Below are positions 1 to 9,317 of a stretch of 64,000 nt of DNA, in pieces. Numbering within the stretch: the stretch's first letter is position 1; each line of letters starts with the position of its first letter. The position numbers and the translations under genes are program-made. The notes beneath the pieces were generated by a model. That model did not search any database. It had not been told where the DNA came from and was given only the letters and a program-made list of their open reading frames with translations. Origin of the DNA: CALHRB01 sp964473465 (GTDB taxonomy: Bacteria > Bacteroidota > Ignavibacteria > Kapaibacteriales > UBA2268); contig CAYYPE010000002.1 of NCBI GenBank assembly GCA_964473465.1, positions 272,855 through 336,854 of the forward strand, read 5' to 3'.

Positions 1-863
1 TGTGCCAGTTTTGCCTGAATCAATTGATGTTCGATTAAAAACTTTCCGAATGATTTGCGTTGTTTAGAATATCGAACCGATGCCTCGTAAGCCCCCTGTG
101 CTATTCCGAGAGCCTGGGCGGCTATTCCGATTCTTCCACCATTCAATCCCGACATTGCAATATAAAAGCCTTGCCCGACTTCACCTATTCTGTTTTCATC
201 GGGTATTTTTACATTTGTCATTGCTATAGCACAGGTATCACTCGAACGCATACCCATTTTATCTTCTTTTTTTGCTGGCTCAAATCCTTCTGTGCCTCTC
301 TCGACAACAAAGCAGGTTATCCCTTTATGTCTGAGTTCTTCGTTTGTTTGTGCAAAAATTATATATAATCCTGCATTCTGAGCTGTGGAAATCCAGCTTT
401 TCATTCCATTAAGAATCCAATAACCATCTTTGAATACTGCTTTAGTTTTCTGATGTGAAGCGTCAGAACCGGCCTCTGCTTCGCTGAGGCAATAAGCACC
501 TATGATTTTTCCTTCGGCTAAATTCCTTAGATATTTTTCTTTCTGGGCTTGAGTGCCGTAAGTTTCTATTATCCAGTTTATCAATGAATTGTGGACAGAA
601 AAAATTATCCCCACGCTCGCATCAACTTTGCATATTTCCTCTTGTGCAACAACGTAGCTTAACGTGTCAAGACCGCTGCCACCCCACTCGGGCGAAACCA
701 TCATTCCCATAAAACCAAGATCAGCCATCTTTTGGATAATTTCTGCAGGGTATGTTCCGTTAATATCCCTTTCTATAACCGACGGAGCAATTTCTTCCTG
801 TGCAAATTTTCGGGCTGTGTCCTGAATCTGTTTTTGGATCTCGTTCAATTCAAAAGAAATCAT
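1..863 (-). CDS. Acyl-CoA dehydrogenase (3' end cut by window edge)
   Basis: A flavoprotein that introduces the alpha-beta double bond into acyl-CoA during fatty-acid or amino-acid degradation. Translating the minus strand from the ATG at 863 gives MISFELNEIQKQIQD, then 'SEAEAGSD', 'WILNGMKSWIS', 'CFVVERGTEGF' and 'GRIGIAAQALGIAQGAYEAS'. These are the N-terminal helical domain, the FAD/substrate-contacting beta domain and the start of the C-terminal helical domain. About 287 residues are visible against a usual 380, so roughly the last 90, including the usual catalytic Glu region, lie outside the window. No stop interrupts the frame. It is divergent from the DUF1573 gene, with 87 bp between them. 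The family is secure, but chain-length specificity cannot be told. Confidence 0.93.
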   Translation of the reverse strand, partial: MISFELNEIQKQIQDTARKFAQEEIAPSVIERDINGTYPAEIIQKMADLGFMGMMVSPEWGGSGLDTLSYVVAQEEICKVDASVGIIFSVHNSLINWIIETYGTQAQKEKYLRNLAEGKIIGAYCLSEAEAGSDASHQKTKAVFKDGYWILNGMKSWISTAQNAGLYIIFAQTNEELRHKGITCFVVERGTEGFEPAKKEDKMGMRSSDTCAIAMTNVKIPDENRIGEVGQGFYIAMSGLNGGRIGIAAQALGIAQGAYEASVRYSKQRKSFGKFLIEHQLIQAKLA

Positions 864-950
864 ATTGTTCACTTATTTTTAAACTTTAAATTTTCTTATT
901 TCGTTTTCTACAAAATAATAAATTTTTATAAATAAATAGAAGATTATACG

Positions 951-1691
951 ATGATTAGGTTGATTACGTTATGCTTGCTTTCATCTATGTTCTTATTTGG
1001 AAATTTATTCAGCCAGCCAAAACTCGAAATGGAAGGTGGTAAAGTTTATGACTGGGGCGATGTAAAGCTAAAAGACTCACCCTTGAAAGCAAAGATCAAA
1101 ATCTTTAATAAAGGGAACGAAACTCTAAAAATTTTCAAGGTTAAACCTGCCTGTGGTTGCACTACTGCTCCGCTTGATAAAGAAGAAATTGAACCCGGCG
1201 ATTTCGCAACTCTCGATGTTACTCTTAATCTTGGCAATCATTCGGGACTTTTCATCCGATACATTAACATAACTTCCAGCGACCCCGAAAATTCTCCTTT
1301 GAACTATCAGTTGAAATGCAATATCATTGTGCCTATTAAATACTTTCCGAGCCAGTATATTTCTTTTGGTATGATGGAACTGAACAAAGAAGCCATAGCC
1401 AAAGTTGTTTTGACAAATTCAACCGATACAACAATTACAATCAAAGATGTGGCTTTCTCCCCAGATTCAATGATTATCAGCCTGAAAAAGGATACTCCAA
1501 TTCCACCTAAAGGCAGCATTGATATTGAGGCAAAATTTACTCCTAAAAACTATGAACCTGTGATTGGTTGGATAAGATTCCGAACTGATCACCCGGATGT
1601 TACCTCTGCTGAAATTACCATAAGAGGAATTGTCAAAGACGGAAATTCAAATGCTCCGCCTCCTCTTCCTCATCAGTCAGATAAAAAATAA
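951..1691 (+). CDS. DUF1573 domain secreted protein
   Basis: A 246-residue exported protein of unknown function. Residues 1-21 form a signal peptide (MIRLITLCLLSSMFLFGNLF, then SQ). Next comes the DUF1573 hallmark: 'FNKGNETLKIFKVKPACGCT', with the CGCT motif near residue 69, followed by 'IEPGDFATLDVTL'. A second Ig-like beta-sandwich repeat follows, and the tail is proline-rich. The fold resembles the ASPM/SPD-2/Hydin family, which usually mediates protein contacts in the periplasm or envelope. It starts at ATG 951 and lies 20 bp upstream of the ATG of a GT9 gene, so the two may be cotranscribed. The domain is certain and the role is not known. Confidence 0.9.
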   Translation: MIRLITLCLLSSMFLFGNLFSQPKLEMEGGKVYDWGDVKLKDSPLKAKIKIFNKGNETLKIFKVKPACGCTTAPLDKEEIEPGDFATLDVTLNLGNHSGLFIRYINITSSDPENSPLNYQLKCNIIVPIKYFPSQYISFGMMELNKEAIAKVVLTNSTDTTITIKDVAFSPDSMIISLKKDTPIPPKGSIDIEAKFTPKNYEPVIGWIRFRTDHPDVTSAEITIRGIVKDGNSNAPPPLPHQSDKK

Positions 1692-1711
1692 TATAGCTTT
1701 ATTTGAACTTA

Positions 1712-2845
1712 ATGGGAATTATTAAAAACAAAATTGATAATTTTTTGCGAATTATTACTTTTTTATTCTTTAAAGTAATTTTTCAAAATAACACTGTTTC
1801 CCCTCCTGTTAACAAATCTCACATAAAGCGAGTGCTGATTCTCCGCTACGATAGAATTGGAGATATGGTTGCAACCCTACCATCTATTGATTTTATAAAA
1901 AAACTGCTACCTGATGTTCAAATTGATGTGCTTGCTTCCCCGCAGAATTATGATATAATCAAAAATGACCCCCGTATTAGCAATATCCATACAAGCGAAA
2001 ACAAAAAATTAAAACTAATTAGGAAAGCATATCAATTAAGAAAAAATAACTACAACCTCATTTTTGCATTTGTTTTTTATAAAACATCTCTGGCAGGATT
2101 GATTGCTAATTTAGCCGGAAAAAAAAATACTATCAAGGTAACCATTGAACACAAAAACAGAAAAAAAATATACTCTGCTTTATTTAATTTATTAGTCCCT
2201 TCCGAGTCGTTCATTCAATACAAATGTATGATCGAAGTTCTATTCAATATTGTATGTTATTCATTCGGAATAGATTTTGACGATAATAAAATTTACCAGA
2301 AAATCTACCTCGATGACTCTTCGATTTATAAAGCTAAAAAGTTCATAAATTCTTTGCCACATAATGAATATATACTGATAAACCTCTCGGCTGGTCATCC
2401 ATTAAGGGAATGGAGCAAAGAAAACTACATTGAATTGATTGAGCAGTTAATTAAAAACTATCCCTCTTTTTCATATATTCTAATTTCAGCACCTTCAAGA
2501 TTTTCTGAATCATTATCAATATCCTCAAATTTTCCTGAAAAGGCATTTAGTTTTCATTCTTCTTCCATTATGGATGTTGTCTCTCTCGTTCCATATTGCA
2601 AAATGGTTATTACCCCCGACACATCAATTGTTCATATTTCATCTGTATTTGCAAAACCAATGGTTGTTTTATATTCAAGATTTTCGACAACATTCGAAAA
2701 CTGGAAGCCTTATAAAGTCCCCCATCGTGCTTTACAAACATTGAAAAAAGAAAAAATTGATGCCATAACTCCTCTTGAAGTTTTTTATGCTTTCAAATCT
2801 TTATATTCAGAAATAGAGCCGGAAACCCTATCCGATAAACAATAA
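1712..2845 (+). CDS. Glycosyltransferase family 9 (heptosyltransferase-like)
   Basis: A cytoplasmic GT-B transferase of the ADP-heptose:LPS heptosyltransferase family, likely adding sugars to lipopolysaccharide core. It has an N-terminal 'KRVLILRYDRIGDMVATLPS' and 'LLPDVQIDVLAS'. The C-terminal half carries 'INLSAGHPLREWSKENY' and the nucleotide-sugar site 'VITPDTSIVHISSVFAKPMV', which are standard GT9 motifs. The frame is open from a TTG at 1703, but the ATG at 1712 gives the natural start (377 residues). It follows the DUF1573 gene closely. A second GT9 lies at 16841-17926. The acceptor sugar cannot be predicted. Confidence 0.88.
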   Translation: MGIIKNKIDNFLRIITFLFFKVIFQNNTVSPPVNKSHIKRVLILRYDRIGDMVATLPSIDFIKKLLPDVQIDVLASPQNYDIIKNDPRISNIHTSENKKLKLIRKAYQLRKNNYNLIFAFVFYKTSLAGLIANLAGKKNTIKVTIEHKNRKKIYSALFNLLVPSESFIQYKCMIEVLFNIVCYSFGIDFDDNKIYQKIYLDDSSIYKAKKFINSLPHNEYILINLSAGHPLREWSKENYIELIEQLIKNYPSFSYILISAPSRFSESLSISSNFPEKAFSFHSSSIMDVVSLVPYCKMVITPDTSIVHISSVFAKPMVVLYSRFSTTFENWKPYKVPHRALQTLKKEKIDAITPLEVFYAFKSLYSEIEPETLSDKQ

Positions 2846-2929
2846 ATTCTCTTTGGCATAAGTATTGCTTAATCATAAAGTTCAGTTAGCAATTGACGAT
2901 ATTTATTTATTCGGCAAAAGGAGAAATAT

Positions 2930-4378
2930 ATGAAACTCATTAAATACATTTTATTTTTTATTCTCAGCATGAGCTTTATAACTCATTCTCAAAGTCTGAA
3001 ATTTGTAAGGACAGACGTCGAAAAGGCAAGAGAAAATTTCGTAACTGCCACTTATATTTTTGGACTTGACGTTTATGCTGATAGCATTAGTAATTGCACC
3101 GGGGTTACTTTCGAATTAAGTCATAATTTGCCCGAATATCTCAAATTGTCTGACTGGTCTTATGGTGATTTTGGTGAAAAAGGCTCGGCTGTGGTTATTC
3201 ACAATATTGATACAGTATCAAAGCAGGGAAGACTATATGTCGGAGTTCTTTCGGGCGAGCCTGTTGGGTTCACAGGTCTAAACAACCCAAAACTCATTCA
3301 TCTTGAATTTGCTGTCAGTCAATCAGCCCCTCATGGCACTGAACTTCAATTCGATGTTATAAACTCTAAAGCAGTTACTTATGATGGCTTAGCTGGAAAG
3401 ATAAATGATATCTTTGTCCCTTCATTCAAATTCAAAGTTCACGGCTTCACCGATGTATGGCCCGGAGATGCAGATAATAACGGTGTTGTAGATACTCGGG
3501 ATATAGCCGCAGTCGGTCTTTATCTCGGTTATGGCTTATCAAAAGATAATTTCCGTAGCTTCAAAAGAGAAAATCCAAGCACTTACTGGACAAGGCAAAG
3601 AGCTCTATGCTGGGATAGCCTCGAGGTTACCTATGCTGACTGTGATGGAAACGGAGATATTAATATTACCGATATGCTTATCATTCCTTTGAATTTTGGG
3701 AAAGTTGCCGATAATCCTGATAATAAGAATAAACCAATCCCCGTTGTTGAAAGTTCTGAAGCCAATTGTAATTTCTCAGATTCGAAAAAAACTCCAATTA
3801 TTGCATACATACCTGAGCCAATTATTGGGTTTGCTGCAATAATTGACTGGAAGAATATTAAAAATAATTTCATTTGCGTTGATGAAAATAATTTATTCGG
3901 CTACGGGCAATATTTCTTCTTGAACGAGTTTAATAATTTTTACCTCTCTGAATTTCTTGTTAGTTCCATCTCAAAAAGCACAGTCAATCAGGGCTATTCT
4001 GTCCTTGCATGGGTTCGCTCCGATTATTTTGATAGCGATAATGATTTATTCGAGCTTATTGAGGCTCAAGGAATTACTCCGGACGGTAGAATTATTCCTT
4101 TGAAATTAGTTACCACTGCAGAAGATAATGAATTATTAGTTCACGAAAACAATAATCTTATAGTTACCGATGGATATCTGACTATAAATAACCCGAAAGA
4201 AGAGCTTCCTCGAATTATTGAAGTATATGACCTTACGGGAAATCTTTCAATAAGAGAAAATTCAATCAAATCAGAAGGACAAATAAAAATTGACGTGTCA
4301 ATATTAGCCTCTGGTTATTATTATACATTGGTTAAATATAAAAATTCAACCTATCTTATAAAATTTTTAAAAATTTAA
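2930..4378 (+). CDS. Secreted cohesin-like / dockerin-repeat protein with T9SS sorting domain
   Basis: A 482-residue exported protein with a signal peptide (residues 1-20). Residues about 25-165 form a cohesin-like beta sandwich ('VTFELSHNLPEYLKLSDW' and 'FEFAVS'-like strands). Two dockerin-type calcium loops follow near residues 178 ('GDADNNGVVDTRD') and 236 ('DCDGNGDINITD'), with D/N at the ligand positions. A beta-rich segment leads to a type-A T9SS domain at about 405-482 ('IIEVYDLTGNLSIREN', 'LASGYYYTLVKYKNSTYLIK'). It is probably secreted to the surface by the PorSS machinery. It has a purine-rich RBS (AAAAGGAGA) before ATG 2930. Its partner and ligand are unknown. Having both cohesin-like and dockerin-like parts in one chain is notable. 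Confidence 0.82.
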   Translation: MKLIKYILFFILSMSFITHSQSLKFVRTDVEKARENFVTATYIFGLDVYADSISNCTGVTFELSHNLPEYLKLSDWSYGDFGEKGSAVVIHNIDTVSKQGRLYVGVLSGEPVGFTGLNNPKLIHLEFAVSQSAPHGTELQFDVINSKAVTYDGLAGKINDIFVPSFKFKVHGFTDVWPGDADNNGVVDTRDIAAVGLYLGYGLSKDNFRSFKRENPSTYWTRQRALCWDSLEVTYADCDGNGDINITDMLIIPLNFGKVADNPDNKNKPIPVVESSEANCNFSDSKKTPIIAYIPEPIIGFAAIIDWKNIKNNFICVDENNLFGYGQYFFLNEFNNFYLSEFLVSSISKSTVNQGYSVLAWVRSDYFDSDNDLFELIEAQGITPDGRIIPLKLVTTAEDNELLVHENNNLIVTDGYLTINNPKEELPRIIEVYDLTGNLSIRENSIKSEGQIKIDVSILASGYYYTLVKYKNSTYLIKFLKI

Positions 4379-4395
4379 TTTTTTTTGGTAACTTT

Positions 4396-4424
4396 TTGAC
4401 TTTTTAATGTGTTTTGTAATTTTA
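4396..4424 (+). promoter_or_regulatory. Candidate Bacteroidota-type promoter for the M28 peptidase gene
   Basis: TTG at 4396-4398 is followed after 18 bp by TAATTTTA at 4417-4424. This is close to the Bacteroidota sigma-factor consensus TTG-N19-TAnnTTTG. The site ends 23 bp before the start codon at 4448, and an AAGG ribosome-binding element lies between them. It is a pattern match in AT-rich DNA, so it is tentative. Confidence 0.35.
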
Positions 4425-4447
4425 CAACTACACATTAAGGGGTTTTT

Positions 4448-5554
4448 ATGCTTAGAATATCAATACTTATTTTCTGCATTTTTTTTAATTCACTGTTTTC
4501 GCTTTACTCACAAGATCTGAATACACTTATCGGAAAAATTAATATTGACTCATTAATCGAAAATGTTAAAATACTTTCCGGTGAAAAAGAAGTAATATTC
4601 AACAATAAGCCCGTAAAAATTGACAGCCGAAAATTTGATAGCGAAAAAAAACATTTAGCTGCTTTATGGTTAAAATCAAAACTTGAGGAATATGGTTATA
4701 ATTCAGAAATTAGTGAGTTAGCTAAAAACGAAGAGACTGTCATTGCCAGAAAAACAGGCTCAAATCAAAATAATCTGGTAATCATCGGAGCACATTTCGA
4801 TTCATTCAATTTCGACCCCGGTCCTGCACCCGGAGCTAATGACAACGCAAGTGGATGTTCTGCAGTCTTAGAAATTGCAAGAATCCTGAAAGACGTTGAT
4901 TTGAGTTTTTCTCTTGAATTTATATTTTGGGATGGCGAGGAAACAGGAATGAAAAGCAGCAAAAATTACGTTGAAAATTTAGTTAATAGCACAAGCTTTT
5001 TACTAGCTTATATCAATCTTGATATGTTAGCATGGGATTCTAATAATGATGGAAAAGTAAGAATAAAATATAAAGAGTATGGAAATTCTTATTATCTAGC
5101 TCTTCAATCTATTGAATGGGCTAATATATTTAAACTGAATTTGAAACCTGAACTTTACACTAATAAATGGTGGGGAGATAGCGACTGTGATTCATTCTGG
5201 AAAAAAGATTTTACTACCATAGGAATTGCCGACTTTCTGGATTATTATGATTCTTATCATAATTCTTATGATTTGATCAAGCTTTTTAATTATGATTATT
5301 TCCTTGAAAATACAAAACTTGCTTTTATTATTACTTATAAACTAAGCATTGGTGAAAATTTATCTGTCAAATCATTTGATTCAATTAATATTAAATCAAA
5401 TAATTTCATTAAAGCAACCAGAGAACAAATAATTAACTTAGTTAAAGAAACCAATCTAATGTATGTTGAAGTGTATAATGTATTAGGAATAAAAACTGAC
5501 CTAAATAATATAATTGATTTGCCCGAAGGTCTTTATTTCATTAAAAAAAAGTAA
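4448..5554 (+). CDS. M28 family zinc peptidase, secreted, with short sorting-domain-like tail
   Basis: A 368-residue exported metallo-aminopeptidase. A signal peptide (residues 1-22, ending LYSQ) precedes the M28 domain. The di-zinc ligands are in order: H in 'GAHFDSF' (about 115), D in 'GANDNASG' (about 128), EE in 'WDGEETG' (about 162), D in 'NLDMLAW' (about 191) and H in 'SYHNSYD' (about 272). The last 30 residues ('YVEVYNVLGIK', 'LPEGLYFIKKK') resemble a T9SS type-A end but are unusually short. No gene follows for 109 bp. The protease class is secure and the cleaved substrate is unknown. Confidence 0.87.
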   Translation: MLRISILIFCIFFNSLFSLYSQDLNTLIGKINIDSLIENVKILSGEKEVIFNNKPVKIDSRKFDSEKKHLAALWLKSKLEEYGYNSEISELAKNEETVIARKTGSNQNNLVIIGAHFDSFNFDPGPAPGANDNASGCSAVLEIARILKDVDLSFSLEFIFWDGEETGMKSSKNYVENLVNSTSFLLAYINLDMLAWDSNNDGKVRIKYKEYGNSYYLALQSIEWANIFKLNLKPELYTNKWWGDSDCDSFWKKDFTTIGIADFLDYYDSYHNSYDLIKLFNYDYFLENTKLAFIITYKLSIGENLSVKSFDSINIKSNNFIKATREQIINLVKETNLMYVEVYNVLGIKTDLNNIIDLPEGLYFIKKK

Positions 5555-5663
5555 TCCTCTTAATGAATTGAAATCCCTTGAAAATAATTTAATTTTTGCT
5601 ATCATTTCATTTCTTTCGTAATTTAGAAAACAATTTTTTTTATTTATCATAAAGGCATTAACT

Positions 5664-7937
5664 ATGATTTTTGATTTTGATATGATAAAAAATCATTATG
5701 AAAAATTTGCAGAAAAAGTTGACAAAGCACGAAAAGTCATCGAAAAACCAATGAACCTCGCAGAAAAGATATTATATTCTCACCTCTTCGAAACGCAGGA
5801 ATTAAAAGAATTTAAACGTGGTGTTGATTATGTTGATTTCAAACCCGATAGAGTAGCAATGCAGGATGCTACAGCTCAAATGGCTTTACTTCAATTTATG
5901 TCTGCCGGCAGACCAAAAGTGGCAGTTCCTTCTACTGTCCATTGCGACCACCTTATTATTGCAAAAAAAGGGGCTGTGGACGATTTGAGCTTTGCAAAAG
6001 ACTTAAATAAAGAAGTATATGATTTTTTGTCATCTGTTTCAAATAAGTATGGCATTGGATTCTGGAAACCCGGCTCGGGCATCATTCATCAGGTAATACT
6101 CGAAAATTATGCCTTCCCGGGCGGTATGATGATTGGAACAGATTCACATACCGTTAATGCTGGTGGTCTGGGCATGGTTGCTATCGGTGTTGGCGGTGCT
6201 GATGCTGTTGATGTTATGTCCGGAATGGCATGGGAACTTCGTTTTCCAAAATTTATCGGGGTTAAATTAACTGGTAAAATGAATGGCTGGACGTCTGCTA
6301 AGGATGTTATTCTGAAAGTTGCGGGAATTTTGACCGTCAAAGGTGGAACAGGTGCAATTGTTGAATATTTTGGCGACGGTGCAAAAACAATTTCCTGCAC
6401 AGGCAAAGGAACTATATGTAATATGGGAGCTGAAATCGGGGCAACAACCTCAATATTCGGTTATGACCAGAAAATGTATGATTATTTAGTCGCCACCGGC
6501 AGAAAAGAAATTGCCGATATGGCTGAAAATCTCAAATCTTATTTAACCGGTGATGATGAAGTATATGCCGAACCCGAAAAATATTTTGATCAGGTTATTG
6601 AAATCAATTTATCTGAATTGGAACCTCATATTAATGGACCTTTCACACCTGATTTGGCAACTCCTATTTCTAAATTTTCTGAGGCAGTCAGGGAAAATGG
6701 CTGGCCCGAAAAACTCGAAGTCGGCTTGATTGGTTCCTGCACTAACTCTTCCTATGAGGATATTTCAAGGGCAGCCTCAATTGCTAAACAGGCTATAGAT
6801 AAAAAATTGAAAGTAAAATCTGAATTTACTATAACTCCCGGCTCCGAGCAGGTTCGCTATACCATCGAAAGAGATGGATTTATTGATTTATTTGAAAAAA
6901 TCGGCGGCGTTGTGCTTGCTAATGCATGCGGTCCCTGCATCGGACAATGGGCAAGGCACGGTGCCGAAAAACAGGAAAAGAATTCCATCATAACTTCCTT
7001 CAATCGAAACTTTGCCAAAAGAAATGACGGAAACCCAAATACTCATGGATTTGTTGCCTCTCCTGAAATTGTTACGGCTATGACTATTGCAGGAAAGCTC
7101 TCTTTCAACCCATTGAGAGACCCATTAATTAATGAAGATGGAAATGAAGTCTTTCTGGAGGAACCAAAAGGTTATGAATTACCCCCAAATGGCTTTTCTG
7201 TAGAAGATTTGGGTTATCAGGAGCCAGCAAAAGACGGTTCCGCGATTGAAGTTATAGTTAATCCGAACTCAGAGCGTTTGCAAATTCTTGAACCATTCGA
7301 GCCATGGGACGGCAATGATTTCATAGGTCTTAAGCTGTTAATTAAAGTGAAAGGCAAATGCACAACCGACCATATTTCGATGGCAGGACCGTGGCTCAAA
7401 TTCAGAGGTCATCTGGATAATATTTCAAATAATCTCCTTACAGGTGCTGTGAATTATTTCAACAATAAAACAAATGAAGTAAAAAATCAGCTAACGGGTG
7501 AATACGGTCTTGTTCCAAAAGTTCAAAGAGAATACAAAGCCGCTGGAATTGGTTCAATTGTTGTCGGTGATGAAAATTATGGCGAGGGTTCTTCGAGAGA
7601 ACATGCTGCAATGGAACCAAGACATCTCGGAGTCAAAGTAATTCTTGTTAAGTCATTTGCCCGTATTCACGAAACAAATCTGAAAAAACAGGGAATGCTT
7701 GCCCTTACTTTTGATAACAAAGACGATTACGACAAAATTCAGGAAGACGACACTATTGATGTTATTGGATTGAAAGAAATGTCCCCGGGCATGCCATTAA
7801 CAATCATTTTACATCATAAAGACGGAACAAGCGAAGAAATCAAAGCTAACCATAGTTATAATGAATCCCAGATTGAATGGTTCAGAGCAGGTTCTGCACT
7901 TAATTTAATCAGGAAACAATTTGCTGGTCAAAATTAA
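5664..7937 (+). CDS. acn: Aconitate hydratase
   Basis: Interconverts citrate and isocitrate in the TCA cycle using a [4Fe-4S] cluster. At 757 residues it has the length of mitochondrial-type aconitase. Cluster cysteines appear in 'GSCTNSS' (about 358) and 'CGPCIG' (about 422 and 425). Other family motifs are 'GTDSHTVNAGGLGMVAIGVG' in the N-terminal domains and 'GDENYGEGSSREHAAMEPR' in the C-terminal swivel domain. It appears to be a single-gene unit: the preceding stop is 109 bp away and a hairpin follows directly. The identification is secure. Confidence 0.97.
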   Translation: MIFDFDMIKNHYEKFAEKVDKARKVIEKPMNLAEKILYSHLFETQELKEFKRGVDYVDFKPDRVAMQDATAQMALLQFMSAGRPKVAVPSTVHCDHLIIAKKGAVDDLSFAKDLNKEVYDFLSSVSNKYGIGFWKPGSGIIHQVILENYAFPGGMMIGTDSHTVNAGGLGMVAIGVGGADAVDVMSGMAWELRFPKFIGVKLTGKMNGWTSAKDVILKVAGILTVKGGTGAIVEYFGDGAKTISCTGKGTICNMGAEIGATTSIFGYDQKMYDYLVATGRKEIADMAENLKSYLTGDDEVYAEPEKYFDQVIEINLSELEPHINGPFTPDLATPISKFSEAVRENGWPEKLEVGLIGSCTNSSYEDISRAASIAKQAIDKKLKVKSEFTITPGSEQVRYTIERDGFIDLFEKIGGVVLANACGPCIGQWARHGAEKQEKNSIITSFNRNFAKRNDGNPNTHGFVASPEIVTAMTIAGKLSFNPLRDPLINEDGNEVFLEEPKGYELPPNGFSVEDLGYQEPAKDGSAIEVIVNPNSERLQILEPFEPWDGNDFIGLKLLIKVKGKCTTDHISMAGPWLKFRGHLDNISNNLLTGAVNYFNNKTNEVKNQLTGEYGLVPKVQREYKAAGIGSIVVGDENYGEGSSREHAAMEPRHLGVKVILVKSFARIHETNLKKQGMLALTFDNKDDYDKIQEDDTIDVIGLKEMSPGMPLTIILHHKDGTSEEIKANHSYNESQIEWFRAGSALNLIRKQFAGQN

Positions 7938-7945
7938 TTATTCTT

Positions 7946-7993
7946 AAACTCCTTCTCAATTTTGTATTGAGAGGGAGTTTATAGATTTTTTCC
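7946..7993 (+). terminator. Intrinsic terminator after aconitase
   Basis: A 15-bp stem (7946-7960 with 7966-7980, one G-U pair) encloses the loop TTTGT. A T-rich stretch (ATAGATTTTTTCC) follows. It lies between the convergent aconitase and rodA genes. It reads best on the plus strand, but the hairpin could also slow transcription from the rodA side. Confidence 0.8.
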
Positions 7994-8050
7994 TTTTTTA
8001 AAAGTATAAATTGATTAGCTATAAATCTTTACTATAGAAGCGGAAATAAT

Positions 8051-9313
8051 TTAAACAAGCTTCTTTAGTTTCTGGTTTCGATAAGCGTTAAGCATTAATC
8101 CTACAAGGCAAAAATTAGTAATGAGGAAAGAACCGCCGGAACTTAAAAAAGGGAGCGGTATGCCCATAACGGGAACTATTCCTATTGCCATACCTATATT
8201 TATTAATGAGTGATACAAGATTATAACACCCCCGCCAAAACTGACAATGCTCAGAAATTTTGAATGGAAGGCAGAGCCAGATGCAATTCTCATTGATCTT
8301 ATGATCAAAAAAGCAAGTAAACCAAGCACTAATACTCCACCGATAAAACCGAATTCCTCGGTTGGAACTGAAAAAATAAAATCTGTCCATTGCTCGGGGA
8401 TATATTTCAATCTTGTTTGTGTTCCCTGTAAAAAACCGGTTCCGGTCAAGCCTCCATTTCCAACTGCAAGAATAGATTGAATTACATTATACCCCTGCTT
8501 TTTGGGATGTGAACCCGGATCAAGAAATATGGCTATTCTTTCTTTTTGATATGGTTCAAGCTTTTCTAATAAAAGATTCGAAGAATAACCTGCTACTCCC
8601 ACTATAACAATTCCAAGCACCGTAGCCCATATCTTTCTTTTGAAAAGTGCTGCAATTATTGCAAAAATTGACAAGGATAAAACAAAATAACCAATTCCCA
8701 AGAGTGAAAAAATAACTACAAGAGGAACACTAACCAAGATGAATAATGTAAATAAATCAAATCCAATCCAATATAATATACCAATAAATAAAGCAAGAAA
8801 TACTGATGTTGTTCCGTGATCTGGTTGCAAAAAAATCAATGTAACAGGTAAAGCAAAAATAAGCAGTAACTTTCCAAAATCTCTTAATGCTTCGATGTTA
8901 AAACCCTTTGTAGATATAATATTGGCTAAAAGTAATAAAGTTGATAGTTTGGCAAATTCAGCTGGTTGTATATTGAAACTTCCAAAAGCCAGCCAGCCTT
9001 TTGTCCCATTAATTTCCTTGCCTATTATCAGAACAGCTATAAGAAGTAAGATATTCACTCCGTAGAAAACAACAGAAAAGCCCGAAATCCATCTTTCAGG
9101 TATGAAAGTAATTCCAATCATTAACATTACTCCAAAAATGGAATAATAAAGCTGTCGGGTGAAAATTGAGCTCATTCCTGCATCGAATGTTGCACTATAA
9201 ATTGATATTAATCCGATCGCTGTCAGTGTAATTGTTGTAAGAAAAGTGCTCCATTCAAAAAATTCTCCCGGATTCCTTTTTAAATATATCCCTGTGTCCC
9301 GTTCTTGACTCAT
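8051..9313 (-). CDS. rodA: Rod-shape-determining SEDS glycosyltransferase RodA
   Basis: An integral-membrane peptidoglycan glycosyltransferase (SEDS family) of the elongasome. The 420 residues contain about ten membrane helices. Conserved pieces include 'FNIQPAEFAKLSTLLLLANI', 'LQPDHGTTSV', the extracellular loop 'DPGSHPKKQGYNVIQSILAV' with the family's catalytic Asp region, 'WTDFIFSVPTEEFGFIGG' and 'GIPLPFLSSGGS'. RodA is preferred over FtsW because there is no division cluster nearby and the N-terminus is short, though context is weak evidence. It is the last gene of the minus-strand run that begins at pheT, with 4 bp separating it from purC. Confidence 0.88.
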   Translation of the reverse strand: MSQERDTGIYLKRNPGEFFEWSTFLTTITLTAIGLISIYSATFDAGMSSIFTRQLYYSIFGVMLMIGITFIPERWISGFSVVFYGVNILLLIAVLIIGKEINGTKGWLAFGSFNIQPAEFAKLSTLLLLANIISTKGFNIEALRDFGKLLLIFALPVTLIFLQPDHGTTSVFLALFIGILYWIGFDLFTLFILVSVPLVVIFSLLGIGYFVLSLSIFAIIAALFKRKIWATVLGIVIVGVAGYSSNLLLEKLEPYQKERIAIFLDPGSHPKKQGYNVIQSILAVGNGGLTGTGFLQGTQTRLKYIPEQWTDFIFSVPTEEFGFIGGVLVLGLLAFLIIRSMRIASGSAFHSKFLSIVSFGGGVIILYHSLINIGMAIGIVPVMGIPLPFLSSGGSFLITNFCLVGLMLNAYRNQKLKKLV

Positions 9314-9317
9314 AAAT

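Noticed and set aside
60..368. Plus-strand open frame overlapping the acyl-CoA dehydrogenase
   Set aside because: It is a shadow. The minus strand here carries clear dehydrogenase motifs in one unbroken frame.
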